From Ferruginibacter albus (GTDB taxonomy: Bacteria; Bacteroidota; Bacteroidia; Chitinophagales; Chitinophagaceae): a DNA stretch of 64,000 bases. Numbering within the stretch: the stretch's first letter is position 1; every line of letters starts with the position of its first letter. The stretch covers positions 3,622,001 to 3,686,000 of the forward strand of contig NZ_CP083388.1 of assembly GCF_020042285.1 (NCBI RefSeq), given 5' to 3'. Shown in pieces: positions 1 through 8,264 of this stretch. The position numbers and the translations under genes were made by a program. The notes beneath the pieces were generated by a model, which was not told the origin of the DNA, ran no database searches, and worked only from the letters and a program-made list of their open reading frames with translations.

Positions 1-1
1 T

Positions 2-1189
2 ATTTATGGTGGCTTGTCATTTTATCAACGTAAAGAAATAAAAGATTTTATTGCTTACCTGCGGATAGTTGTAAATCCAAAAGATGAAGAAGCGTTGAAA
101 CGCATTATTAATTATCCAGTAAGAGGTATTGGTAAAACAACTATAGATAAAGCTGTTCTGTTTGCAAATGAACGAGATATCAGCATGTGGCAGGTGTTGG
201 AAAGCGCCGCTATGTATGGCTTTAAAGCAGGCACCTTAGAAGCGATCGACAATTTTGTAACAATGATCAAAATGTTTCAAAGTGAATTGCAGAAAAAAAA
301 TGCATACGATCTGGCAATAATAGTTGGTAAAAGTACCGGCATTGTTAAAGAATTATTCAACGATAAAACAACAGAAGGGTTAGCCCGTTATGAAAATATA
401 CAGGAATTATTAAACTCTATTAAAGAGTTTACCGAAACGCCGATGAATGAAGAGGATGGCGAGGTAGGTGATAAAGGACTTGGAACTTACCTGCAACAAA
501 TTACTTTATTGACGGATGCAGATGATGATAAAGGAAATGCTGCTGATGCAGTTAAACTAATGACCATTCACGCAGCTAAAGGGCTGGAGTTTAGTTGCGT
601 ATTTGTAGCAGGGTTAGAAGAAACACTTTTCCCCAGCGGCATGAGCATTAATACAAGGGAAGAACTGGAAGAAGAAAGACGTTTGTTTTACGTTGCCATT
701 ACCCGCTCCAAGAAAAAACTATGGTTAACCTATTCCAATGCACGTTACCGTTTTGGTCAGTTACAACAAAATGACCCAAGTCGCTTCTTAGAAGAATTGC
801 CCGATGAGCATTTAGATAAAAGCTTTGCCGGCGGCGGAATAAAAAATCAATCCGGAAGAACAGGCTGGGGAGCCACAGCGCAACAATGGGGAAGAACAGC
901 TGCTGCACAAAAAACAGATATACGATACCCGGCTAAACCCACTGCTACACCAACTTATGTAGCGCCCGCCCGCCCGCAGGTGAAAGAGCACGTCCCTTCA
1001 GCCGATTTTATTGCGAGTGATACCAGCAATTTACAAGCAGGGCAAAAAGTGGAACATCAGAAATTTGGCTTTGGCGAAGTGTTAAAAATGGAAGGCGCTG
1101 CACACAATCCAATTGCTACGGTTAAGTTTGAACAGAATGGAGAAAAAAAGATAATGTTGAATTATGCAAAACTTCGAATAATAGAATAA
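2..1189 (+). CDS. pcrA: UvrD/PcrA-type ATP-dependent DNA helicase (3' part, cut by window edge)
   Basis: This is the C-terminal part of a superfamily 1A 3'-5' DNA helicase used in nucleotide-excision repair, mismatch repair and clearing of replication blocks. The reading frame is open to the left edge and begins inside the conserved YGGLSFYQRKEIKD segment of domain 2A, so roughly the first half, including Walker A, lies outside the window. Helicase motif V (TIHAAKGLEF, then GLEETLFPS) and motif VI (EEERRLFYVAITRSKK) are intact. A Gln/Ala/Pro-rich linker follows, and then the short C-terminal Tudor-like module of PcrA (GQKVEHQKFGFGEVL) thought to contact RNA polymerase. That module favours PcrA/UvrD over Rep. 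The gene ends at a hairpin terminator shared with the convergent gene. Confidence 0.93.
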   Translation: MYGGLSFYQRKEIKDFIAYLRIVVNPKDEEALKRIINYPVRGIGKTTIDKAVLFANERDISMWQVLESAAMYGFKAGTLEAIDNFVTMIKMFQSELQKKNAYDLAIIVGKSTGIVKELFNDKTTEGLARYENIQELLNSIKEFTETPMNEEDGEVGDKGLGTYLQQITLLTDADDDKGNAADAVKLMTIHAAKGLEFSCVFVAGLEETLFPSGMSINTREELEEERRLFYVAITRSKKKLWLTYSNARYRFGQLQQNDPSRFLEELPDEHLDKSFAGGGIKNQSGRTGWGATAQQWGRTAAAQKTDIRYPAKPTATPTYVAPARPQVKEHVPSADFIASDTSNLQAGQKVEHQKFGFGEVLKMEGAAHNPIATVKFEQNGEKKIMLNYAKLRIIE

Positions 1190-1192
1190 AAA

Positions 1193-1223
1193 AATCCCGC
1201 CTAAAGCGGGATTCAATTTTTTT
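1193..1223. terminator. bidirectional hairpin terminator
   Basis: An 8-bp perfect stem (AATCCCGC / GCGGGATT) with a 5-base loop is followed by a T run on the plus strand and preceded by an A run, so it can serve both the helicase gene and the convergent gene that ends at 1231. Confidence 0.85.
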
Positions 1224-1230
1224 ATTAATT

Positions 1231-2028
1231 CTATTTCTCTGCTTTTGCAAAATACATCAGCGCTGCATTCCCAAAGATCATGCTTTTGTTAGCCGCCTGG
1301 AAAACGGATAAACTCCAGGTATTTTGTCCTGCAGTAATTTTAATATCCCCTCCATTTAAGTTAATAGTGCAATCTAATTGCTGTGAAGATTGTGTGCTAT
1401 AAAATGTAATATTTCCTTTTGCAGAATTGTCGCCTGTTTTTTCAGTTATATTCAGGTATTTTATGATCAGCATATCATCGCTTACAGCGCCGGGTTTGGC
1501 AATGCGCTTATACACACTCCATTTGCCCAAAAGACTGTCCAGTGCTACGTTTACAGGAGCATTGTATTCATCCTGTTTTACCGGGTTTTTCCCCAGGCTT
1601 TCGTACCAAAACTCATCTACTTTTTTTAAGCGATGAATGTATTTATCATTATCATCCAATACCAAAATATTTTTTGCCATTGATTTAATAGTGTACACAT
1701 CTGCAGCCACCATTAAATTATTATCATCGTCAATATCGGCATCCCCGCTTAATGTCATAGTGTTGCTGATGCTGGTACGGGTTTGTACCTTATTGGTATC
1801 TGTAAAGTATAATTGAATGCTATCTGTGAAAGAAACAGGGGCATCACTGCGATCAACACGTTCAAACTCCTGCCATTTTCCTAAAAACTGTTGCAGAGAA
1901 AAATCCGCAGACTTACCCTTCACCACTCTCCTTTGAGCTGGCTTCATCCCTTTCCGGGTTACCTGGGCGTCACTATTTAAGCAAAATAATAAGGTGCCGA
2001 AAAAGAGATATAAGCTTTTTGTTAGCAT
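1231..2028 (-). CDS. secreted protein with two lipocalin-like repeats, function unknown
   Basis: This is a 265-residue protein with an N-terminal signal peptide (MLTKSLYLFFGTLLFCLNSDAQ) and no membrane segment afterwards, so it should be periplasmic or exported. Two internal segments start alike: LGKWQEFERVD near residue 49 and LGKWSVYKRIA near residue 167. Each is followed by alternating beta-type sequence, which resembles the 'GxW' start of lipocalin-like domains, so I infer a tandem lipocalin-like fold. No catalytic motif is visible. The gene stands alone, convergent with the helicase gene and divergent from the Nfu gene. I cannot name a substrate or role. Confidence 0.75.
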   Translation of the reverse strand: MLTKSLYLFFGTLLFCLNSDAQVTRKGMKPAQRRVVKGKSADFSLQQFLGKWQEFERVDRSDAPVSFTDSIQLYFTDTNKVQTRTSISNTMTLSGDADIDDDNNLMVAADVYTIKSMAKNILVLDDNDKYIHRLKKVDEFWYESLGKNPVKQDEYNAPVNVALDSLLGKWSVYKRIAKPGAVSDDMLIIKYLNITEKTGDNSAKGNITFYSTQSSQQLDCTINLNGGDIKITAGQNTWSLSVFQAANKSMIFGNAALMYFAKAEK

Positions 2029-2122
2029 TGTAAACGATTTAGTTGTAAAGTAATATATTCTGTGTAATTATTGAGTTTCTGAAAGAGAAAAAAATTTTCA
2101 ACCTATTTGGCTTCAATCTTGT

Positions 2123-2130
2123 TAATTTTG
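2123..2130 (+). promoter_or_regulatory. -7 box (TAATTTTG) upstream of Nfu gene
   Basis: The box matches the Bacteroidota -7 consensus TAnnTTTG exactly and lies 22 bases before the start codon at 2153. No convincing -33 TTTG at the expected spacing is seen. Confidence 0.5.
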
Positions 2131-2152
2131 TAGAGTTATAAATTAATGAAGT

Positions 2153-2752
2153 ATGATTAAAACAGGCAACCCCGTTATCAGCATATATACCGAAATGACT
2201 CCTAATCCAGAGACAATGAAGTTTGTTGCCAATAAATTATTGTATCCGGGGAAAAGCATCGATTTTCCTGATGAGGCAAGCGCAACACCTTCGCCATTGG
2301 CATTACAATTATTTGCATTCCCTTTTATAAAATCAGTTTTTATTGCCAGTAATTTTATTACGCTTACTAAAACAAGCGAAACAGAAGATTGGCAGGATGT
2401 AATTCCGGCAATCAAACAATTTTTAAAAGAATACCTGGAAGAAGGTAAGCCTGTTGTAAACGAAGAAGAGCTGGCTGCCCGCAAAGTAGAGAGCACCAAC
2501 GAAGTAGCAGCGGATGATGATGATGTGGTAAAGCGTATTAAGGAGCTTTTGGAAAATTATGTAAAACCTGCTGTTGAAATGGATGGTGGTGCTATACAAT
2601 TTAAAAGTTACGAAGATGGCAAGGTTAATTTAATGTTACAGGGAAGTTGCAGCGGTTGCCCTTCATCTATGATAACATTAAAAGCCGGTATTGAAGGAAT
2701 GATGAAACGCATGATACCGGAAGTAAAAGAAGTGGTAGCAGAAGCAGAATAA
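2153..2752 (+). CDS. NifU/Nfu-family iron-sulfur cluster scaffold/carrier protein
   Basis: This 199-residue protein has an Nfu N-terminal domain (about 10-95, starting YTEMTPNPETMKFVANK) and a C-terminal NifU-like domain (about 120-195). The latter carries the cluster-ligating CxxC at C166 and C169 (GSCSGCPSS). Such proteins bind a 4Fe-4S cluster and hand it to apo-enzymes in the cytoplasm. An acidic linker (AADDDD) separates the domains. The order (Nfu_N then NifU) is that of mitochondrial NFU1 and many Bacteroidota homologues, and unlike NfuA the N-terminal half is not a degenerate A-type carrier. It is monocistronic, with its own -7 box and a strong terminator. Confidence 0.92.
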   Translation: MIKTGNPVISIYTEMTPNPETMKFVANKLLYPGKSIDFPDEASATPSPLALQLFAFPFIKSVFIASNFITLTKTSETEDWQDVIPAIKQFLKEYLEEGKPVVNEEELAARKVESTNEVAADDDDVVKRIKELLENYVKPAVEMDGGAIQFKSYEDGKVNLMLQGSCSGCPSSMITLKAGIEGMMKRMIPEVKEVVAEAE

Positions 2753-2788
2753 AATTGACAAAAAACTTATTTAAAGTATAATTTTATT

Positions 2789-2822
2789 AAAGCATCTTTT
2801 TTAAAAAAGATGCTTTTTGTTT
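2789..2822 (+). terminator. intrinsic terminator after Nfu gene
   Basis: A perfect 28-base palindrome (arm AAAGCATCTTTTTT) is followed by TTGTTTTT. It sits 37 bases after the Nfu stop codon. Confidence 0.8.
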
Positions 2823-2859
2823 TTATGGATTTGCTGACAATAGTTAATTTGTATTTTTA

Positions 2860-3495
2860 ATGAGCATACAGGAAATATATACGCAGTTTATTACCGACCT
2901 AAAGAATACAACCTGGCTGGAATACATTGCAGTGATCTCAGGAATTGTTAGCGTATGGTTTTCTCGTATTGAAAACATCTGGGTTTACCCGAGCGGATTA
3001 GCAAGCACAGTCATTTACATTTATATAAGTTTAAAAGGAAGTCTGATCGGAGAAGCAAGCGTAAGTGTTTATTATACTATTATGAGCATCTATGGTTGGA
3101 TATTATGGGCAAGAAAAGATAAACAAGAGCAATACATTTTACACATTTCATCTGCCAGTAAAAAAGAATGGATACAACATTTATTATTCTTTGCCGCTTT
3201 TTATATTGTATTTTTTGTTTCGCTTACTTATTTAAAAACAACCTTTGCTCCGGGCGCTATTCCATGGGCAGATTCATTTGCAAGCGCCACTGCATTTACA
3301 GGCATGTGGCTAATGGCAAAAAAGAAGATTGAGAGCTGGTATTGGTGGATCGCAACCAACTGCGCTTCTATTCCATTATACTTTGTAAAACATTATGCCT
3401 TCACAAGCGTACTTTACCTCGTGTTATTAATAATGGCAGTATTTGGTTTGGTTGAATGGATTAAAAGAGAAAAACAACAGTATGCAATTGCCTAA
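2860..3495 (+). CDS. pnuC: PnuC-type nicotinamide riboside transporter
   Basis: This 211-residue integral membrane protein has about seven hydrophobic segments. It carries the PnuC hallmark regions WFSRIENIWVYPSGLASTV near the N-terminus and YGWILWARK after the third helix. A Trp-rich late segment (ESWYWWIATN) matches the substrate channel of the family. PnuC moves vitamin-like nucleosides across the inner membrane by facilitated diffusion, driven by cytoplasmic phosphorylation. Related PnuT and PnuX proteins carry thiamine or riboflavin. The 14-base overlap with a nicotinamide riboside kinase gene points to nicotinamide riboside here. Confidence 0.92.
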   Translation: MSIQEIYTQFITDLKNTTWLEYIAVISGIVSVWFSRIENIWVYPSGLASTVIYIYISLKGSLIGEASVSVYYTIMSIYGWILWARKDKQEQYILHISSASKKEWIQHLLFFAAFYIVFFVSLTYLKTTFAPGAIPWADSFASATAFTGMWLMAKKKIESWYWWIATNCASIPLYFVKHYAFTSVLYLVLLIMAVFGLVEWIKREKQQYAIA

Positions 3496-4018
3496 AAAAA
3501 TAGTAGCCATCGGACCTGAATCGACAGGCAAAAGCTCTTTATGTGAACAACTGGCTACTTATTATAAAACTGTTTGGGTTAAGGAATATGCAAGAGAGTA
3601 TTTGTTAAAGCATGGAACCGAGTATACTTATGAAAATTTACTGGACATTGCCAAAGGCCAACTGAATTTAGAAGAAACTGCTACACAATTTGCAATTTCC
3701 AATTTACAATCTGTAATTTTTATTGATACAGATTTGTATGTAATGAAGGTTTGGAATGAGTTTGTGTTCAATAAATGCCACCGCTGGATATTGGACGGAA
3801 TTGCAGAAAGAAAATATGATCTGTATTTATTGTGCAATGTTGATCTTCCCTGGGTTAAAGATGAACTGAGAGAATACCCCGACCTGGAGTCACGTAAAAA
3901 ACTGTATCACATTTATAAAGACATTATGATCAATCAATCTGTTCCATGGGTTGATATCAGCGGTAATTATGAAGAACGTTTACAGAAAGCGATCAACTCT
4001 ATAGATAGTAAACTTTAA
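3482..4018 (+). CDS. nadR: NadR-like nicotinamide riboside kinase (AAA ATPase)
   Basis: This 178-residue P-loop protein phosphorylates nicotinamide riboside to NMN for NAD salvage. Walker A is GPESTGKSS at about residues 10-18. The later segment YDLYLLCNVDLPWVKDELREYP is typical of the NadR kinase domain. The NMN adenylyltransferase and HTH domains of enterobacterial NadR are absent, as is usual in Bacteroidota. I chose the ATG at 3482, since the upstream extension lies inside pnuC and is not kinase-like. The start overlaps the pnuC end by 14 bases, implying translational coupling between import and trapping. Residues about 68-80 (TQFAISNLQSVIF) are encoded by an unusually repetitive A/T-rich stretch. 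Confidence 0.9.
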   Translation: MQLPKKIVAIGPESTGKSSLCEQLATYYKTVWVKEYAREYLLKHGTEYTYENLLDIAKGQLNLEETATQFAISNLQSVIFIDTDLYVMKVWNEFVFNKCHRWILDGIAERKYDLYLLCNVDLPWVKDELREYPDLESRKKLYHIYKDIMINQSVPWVDISGNYEERLQKAINSIDSKL

Positions 4019-4068
4019 CGATATTAACCCTGCAAAAAATCTATCTTCACTCTTGTAAATATCTAACC

Positions 4069-5670
4069 GTGAAAAAAATAATTTTTCTTCTTTGTATTAC
4101 AGTTTTTGCTACAAAAATTTTTGCTCAAAAAACAGCCATTAATGGCTGGCAGTTATTGGATCTTAAAAAAGATAGTTTTTATGGAATAAGTTTAGATCAA
4201 GCGTATCAATTCTTAAAAGAAAAAAATATTACAGGCACTACTATTGTTGTTGGCGTATTGGATAGTGGCGTTGACACTACACATGAAGACCTAAAGTCTG
4301 TTTTATGGCATAACCCAAAAGAAATTCCAGGAAATAAAAAGGATGATGACGGTAACGGCTATGCAGATGATTATTATGGCTGGAATTTTTTAGGTAGCGC
4401 CAATGGAAGAAATGTAATGTCGAACAGCAGCGAATGGATAAGAGTGTATTGGCGTTATAGATCAAAGTTTGAAAACAAACAGATCAATGTAGCAAAACTT
4501 TCACCACAGGAAAGATATGAGTATGAAAATTGGCAAAAAGCAAAAGCCGGGGTGTTTGCAAGTGCGCCATCTGATGGAAGGCTGGATACGCTTCATAATT
4601 ATTTGAAATCGGTTTTGTTTTGCGATAGCATTGCAAAAAGCCGCCTGAACAAAGAAGAGTATTCTTTACAGGATCTAAATAAATGGCAGCCTGCAAGCAG
4701 TATAGAAAAAACCATTAAAGATATTTTACAGGAAGTGTTTTCAAACGATGATCTAACAGATGTAAAAAATACTTTTGTAACAAGCAGCATAAAAGATTAT
4801 ATAGTCAGCGAAGAGCGTAAAGCAGATGGAATCAAAAACCCTCCTGCAACCGACAGACAGGATATTACAGGCGATGATCCTTTGAATCCTAATACAAAGT
4901 TCTATGGTAACGGAGATGTATATGCGAACGATGGATTGCATGGCACTCACGTATCGGGTATTATAGCAGCTGTGCGTAATAACGGCATCGGCATGGATGG
5001 CATTGCTGATAATGTAAAAATAATGATGGTAAGGACAGTGCCCGAAGGGGATGAAGTGGACAAAGACATTGCAATGGCTATTCGCTATGCGGTTGATAAT
5101 GGTGCAAGAGTTATTAATATGAGTTTTGGCAAAAGCCTAAGTCCTGATAAAAAAATAATAGATGATGCGGTAAGATATGCAGCAAGCAAAGATGTACTAT
5201 TGGTGCAAGGTGCCGGTAACAGCAAACGAAACATCAATGCTTTTGACAATTTCCCTAATCCACAATATTTATTTACCGATTCAATAGCACCTAATTATAT
5301 TACGGTAGGAGCAAGCGATTGCAACGGACACGCTGCTGATTTTAGCAATTACGGAGATAAGGTTGTAAATGTATTTGCGCCTGGTGTCGCTATTTATTCT
5401 ACTATCCCGCAAAGCAAATACATGTTGCTGGATGGTACTAGTATGGCAACCCCAATGGTAGTTGGATTAGCAGCGTTATTGCGAAGCTATTTCCCTCAAT
5501 TATCAGCTGTTGATATCAAAAATATTATTGAGCAATCTGCTGTTAAACCCAATGTTGAAACAACCATTCCTGGCACTACCGATAAAGCATATATGAATAA
5601 GCTATGCATAAGCGGCGGCATTATAAATGCCTATGAAGCTGTGAAATTGGCTTATCATTGGAAAAAATAA
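4069..5670 (+). CDS. secreted subtilisin-like serine protease (S8 family)
   Basis: This 533-residue protein starts at GTG and has a signal peptide (MKKIIFLLCITVFATKIFAQ). The subtilase triad is complete: Asp65 in VVGVLDSGVD, His291 in GLHGTHVSG and Ser458 in LDGTSMATPM. The oxyanion Asn lies in VQGAGNS. About 225 residues separate Asp from His, far more than in subtilisin. The insert holds a charged, mostly helical segment, as seen in other Bacteroidota S8 proteases. There is no pro-domain of the I9 type and no T9SS sorting domain, so the product is probably periplasmic or outer-membrane associated. It stands apart from the NAD-salvage pair upstream, and no substrate can be inferred. Confidence 0.9.
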   Translation: MKKIIFLLCITVFATKIFAQKTAINGWQLLDLKKDSFYGISLDQAYQFLKEKNITGTTIVVGVLDSGVDTTHEDLKSVLWHNPKEIPGNKKDDDGNGYADDYYGWNFLGSANGRNVMSNSSEWIRVYWRYRSKFENKQINVAKLSPQERYEYENWQKAKAGVFASAPSDGRLDTLHNYLKSVLFCDSIAKSRLNKEEYSLQDLNKWQPASSIEKTIKDILQEVFSNDDLTDVKNTFVTSSIKDYIVSEERKADGIKNPPATDRQDITGDDPLNPNTKFYGNGDVYANDGLHGTHVSGIIAAVRNNGIGMDGIADNVKIMMVRTVPEGDEVDKDIAMAIRYAVDNGARVINMSFGKSLSPDKKIIDDAVRYAASKDVLLVQGAGNSKRNINAFDNFPNPQYLFTDSIAPNYITVGASDCNGHAADFSNYGDKVVNVFAPGVAIYSTIPQSKYMLLDGTSMATPMVVGLAALLRSYFPQLSAVDIKNIIEQSAVKPNVETTIPGTTDKAYMNKLCISGGIINAYEAVKLAYHWKK

Positions 5671-5676
5671 TTTAAA

Positions 5677-6096
5677 ATGCGCATTGGGTCTCTTCATCTA
5701 AAATATTCAGATACTAAAGGACTAGTTGCCTTGTGGAGAGAAACATTATTGGCAAAACATATGTACTGGAAGGTAAAACAAAAGGCTATACAAATCATCC
5801 GCAATTGAACCGTTTCAAAGCGTTTGAACGCCCGTCCCTTACATGCTATAAATCATTATCTCGCAGAAGTGTTTATGGAAGCCGTGGCAAGAAATTATAC
5901 TTTCAATAAAGAAAAGATCGTCTGGAATTTTACACCATGCAAACTTACTGTAACAAAAGGTCAGCTTGAATATGAAGCCGCTCATCTTCTTCGTAAACTG
6001 AATGAACGCGACAAAAAAAAGCTCAAACTAACCTTAACGCACATCCTATTTTCAAGATCGTTAAAGGGAAATATTGAAGATTGGGAAATTGTATAA
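5677..6096 (+). pseudogene. pyrimidine-dimer DNA glycosylase / endonuclease V-like gene, multiply frameshifted
   Basis: The conceptual product starts MRIGSLHLKYSDTKGLVALW at 5677, which fits the start of bacterial DenV-like (Pyr_excise) repair enzymes that cut at UV-induced dimers. That frame reads into a TGA at 5806-5808. The conserved continuation VLEGKTKGYTNHPQLNRF is intact in another frame from 5763 to about 5834. The first frame then resumes (PLHAINHYLAEVF) to the final GNIEDWEIV and stop. Near the end, HPIFKIVKG is again encoded in the second frame (6042-6068), with the switch probably at the eight-A run 6013-6020 and the return at GGG 6066-6068. I therefore see two compensating -1/+1 pairs. 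A 90-residue reading frame from 5824 remains but would lack the N-terminal catalytic part. Confidence 0.8.
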
Positions 6097-6180
6097 ACAC
6101 TGCTTATTCCGATAAAAAATTCATAACTTCAATACAACCTAAGCTATCCCATCTTTATAACCATTTAAAGTTCGGTTAGT

Positions 6181-7152
6181 ATGAAATCATTTTGGACAAG
6201 AACATTTCTTCAAAAAGCTTTTTTAAATAAAAATGCTGAAGAAGAAAAGGAATACTCACAGTATGAGAAAGCCAAGCGCTACCGGGAGTCTGTAATTACC
6301 ATCAAGAGGCATATAAAGGATTTTTTTCTTGTCTTGATAGGTATTTTTTCTGCAGCGTTTGGGTTTAAAGGTTTTTTATTAACCAATCATTTTATTGATG
6401 GCGGCGCTACCGGTATTTCATTATTATTATCTGCATTAACTTCTATTCCTTTATCTGTATTAATCATTTGTGTTAATATCCCGTTTATAATACTCGCTTA
6501 TATCACAATGGGAAAACAATTTGCCATTAAAACGGCGTTGTCCATAACCGGTTTAGCACTTTGTTTGGCAACAATTCATTTTCCAAATGTTACTGACGAT
6601 AAATTATTGGTAGCTGTTTTTGGTGGTTTCTTTTTGGGCGCAGGCATTGGCTTTGCAGTACGAGGCGGCGCTGTAATAGACGGAACAGAAGTGTTTGCCA
6701 TTTATATAAGTAGAAAATATGGCACAACGATCGGCGATGTGATCATTTTTATTAATGTAGTTATTTTTTCAATGGCTGCTTATTTTTTAAGTGTTGAAAT
6801 TGCCATGTATTCTATGATTACTTATCTCACTGCATCCAAGACACTAGACTTTTTAATAGAAGGCATTGAAGAATATATGGGGGTAACAATTATTTCAACG
6901 CACAACGAAGAAGTAAGAGAGATGATAATAAATAAAATCGGCAGAGGCGTGACTGTATACAGTGGCAAACGTGGCTATGGCAAAAGCGGTGAGACCAGGG
7001 AAATCGATATCATTTATACAGTTATTACACGCCTTGAATTAAACAAGCTGAATGTTGAAATGAAAAAGATAGACCCGAATGCTTTTGTTGTAATGAACAG
7101 TGTAAAAGACACGAAAGGAGGCATGATCAAGAAACGACCGTTAGCACATTGA
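6181..7152 (+). CDS. YitT family membrane protein (DUF161/DUF2179)
   Basis: This 323-residue inner-membrane protein starts with a charged N-terminal tail of about 50 residues. Five or six hydrophobic segments follow (about 50-230), including the family signature HFIDGGATGISLLLS and the later FAVRGGAVIDGTEVFAIY. A soluble C-terminal DUF2179 domain (about 235-310) contains GRGVTVYSGKRGYGK. The family is widespread, its biochemical activity is unknown, and a transport role is only assumed. The stop codon lies eight bases before the next start, so it could be the first gene of the following cluster. Confidence 0.88.
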   Translation: MKSFWTRTFLQKAFLNKNAEEEKEYSQYEKAKRYRESVITIKRHIKDFFLVLIGIFSAAFGFKGFLLTNHFIDGGATGISLLLSALTSIPLSVLIICVNIPFIILAYITMGKQFAIKTALSITGLALCLATIHFPNVTDDKLLVAVFGGFFLGAGIGFAVRGGAVIDGTEVFAIYISRKYGTTIGDVIIFINVVIFSMAAYFLSVEIAMYSMITYLTASKTLDFLIEGIEEYMGVTIISTHNEEVREMIINKIGRGVTVYSGKRGYGKSGETREIDIIYTVITRLELNKLNVEMKKIDPNAFVVMNSVKDTKGGMIKKRPLAH

Positions 7153-7160
7153 TCAATTAT

Positions 7161-7517
7161 ATGAGCCATAAAATAATAACTATTTTTATTGCATTGGTTT
7201 GGTTTATAAATGGCGCTATTTGTAAGCTCTTGAATTATGTTCCCCGTCATCAAAAGATCGTTGCAAGAATATTAGGAGAGCAACATGCCGGGCTATTTAC
7301 AATATTTATAGGAGCAGCAGAAATAATAATGGCTTTCTGGATTATAAGCGGTCGTTATATACAGTTGAATTGTTGGACACAAATAATCATCATCGCCATA
7401 ATGAATATTCTTGAATTCTTCATGGCTTCTGATCTGTTGCTTTGGAAAAGATTCAATCTTGTTTTTGCATTTTTGTTTATCCTGTTAATTTATTTCAACG
7501 GAATATATAAAGCTTAG
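7161..7517 (+). CDS. DoxX-like small membrane protein
   Basis: This 118-residue protein has four predicted membrane helices (IITIFIALVWFINGAIC; LFTIFIGAAEIIMAFWI; WTQIIIIAIMNILEF; LVFAFLFILLIYF). It has the DoxX_2-like layout with a polar LGEQHAG loop after helix 1. I prefer the ATG at 7161, because the in-frame TTG at 7149 lies within the end of yitT. The stop is followed within a few bases by the start of the DUF2071 gene. DoxX-like proteins are poorly characterised, and no quinone- or thiol-reactive motif is visible here. Confidence 0.72.
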   Translation: MSHKIITIFIALVWFINGAICKLLNYVPRHQKIVARILGEQHAGLFTIFIGAAEIIMAFWIISGRYIQLNCWTQIIIIAIMNILEFFMASDLLLWKRFNLVFAFLFILLIYFNGIYKA

Positions 7518-7523
7518 TCTGCA

Positions 7524-8264
7524 ATGTTTTCATTTTTAAAAAATCATCCCTTTGCTGTAGAAGCTTTTTTTAACTCTTCGTTGGTGTTAACGTTTGCTGT
7601 TCCAAAAAATGAAATACAAACGCTTATTCCCGATTATTTAACTCCCGATACTTTTAATGATGAATATGCTTTTATAGCCGTTGCAATGGTTGATACAAAA
7701 CAACTGCGTCCGAAAGGATTTCCTAAATTATTAGGCAATGATTTCTTTCTTATCGGTTACCGTGTATTTACAAGATTTATTACCAAAGAAGGGAAAAGCT
7801 TACGCGGCTTATACATTCTTAAGTCAGAAACCAATAAAAAACAGATGGAGTTTTTAGGAAATATTTTTACGCATTACAATTATACAACTACAGATATTTT
7901 TCAATCAGCTTTTGAGAATAAAATTACTATAGTATCTAAAAAATCAGATTTTAAAGTAACAGTTGAAAATACAAAAGATAACATTGCATTGCCTACTCAT
8001 TCTCCCTTTTTAAATTGGAAAGAAGCCAGGCGATTTGCAGGGCCTTTGCCTTTTACTTTTACTTGCAATACGACAAAAAAAGAAGTATTGATAATTGAAG
8101 GCGTAAGACAAAATTGGATTCCTCAACCTGTTGCTGTAACAGAATATAATTTTTCATTTATAAATGATTTGGGATTGAAGGATGTAAAACTGGCGAGCGC
8201 TTTTATTATTAATAACATACCTTACTATTGGAAAAAAGGCAGAATAGAACAATGGATACAGTAA
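7524..8264 (+). CDS. DUF2071 (YqjF-like) family protein
   Basis: This 246-residue soluble protein resembles the DUF2071/YqjF family, with an opening segment about fixing bounds (VPKNEIQTLIPDYLTPDTF) and the conserved RVFTRFITKEGKSLRGLYILKS block. The family is related to acetoacetate-decarboxylase-like folds, but no active-site Lys can be assigned from sequence alone. It begins six bases after the DoxX-like gene, and its last 13 bases overlap the methyltransferase start. This implies a single transcript and possibly a common pathway. The substrate is unknown. Confidence 0.75.
   Translation: MFSFLKNHPFAVEAFFNSSLVLTFAVPKNEIQTLIPDYLTPDTFNDEYAFIAVAMVDTKQLRPKGFPKLLGNDFFLIGYRVFTRFITKEGKSLRGLYILKSETNKKQMEFLGNIFTHYNYTTTDIFQSAFENKITIVSKKSDFKVTVENTKDNIALPTHSPFLNWKEARRFAGPLPFTFTCNTTKKEVLIIEGVRQNWIPQPVAVTEYNFSFINDLGLKDVKLASAFIINNIPYYWKKGRIEQWIQ

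Noticed and set aside
3443..3481. Longer N-terminus for the NadR-like kinase
   Set aside because: It would overlap pnuC by 53 bases and adds MVWLNGLKEKNNS, which is the shifted reading of pnuC. The ATG at 3482 gives the standard start before the Walker A loop.
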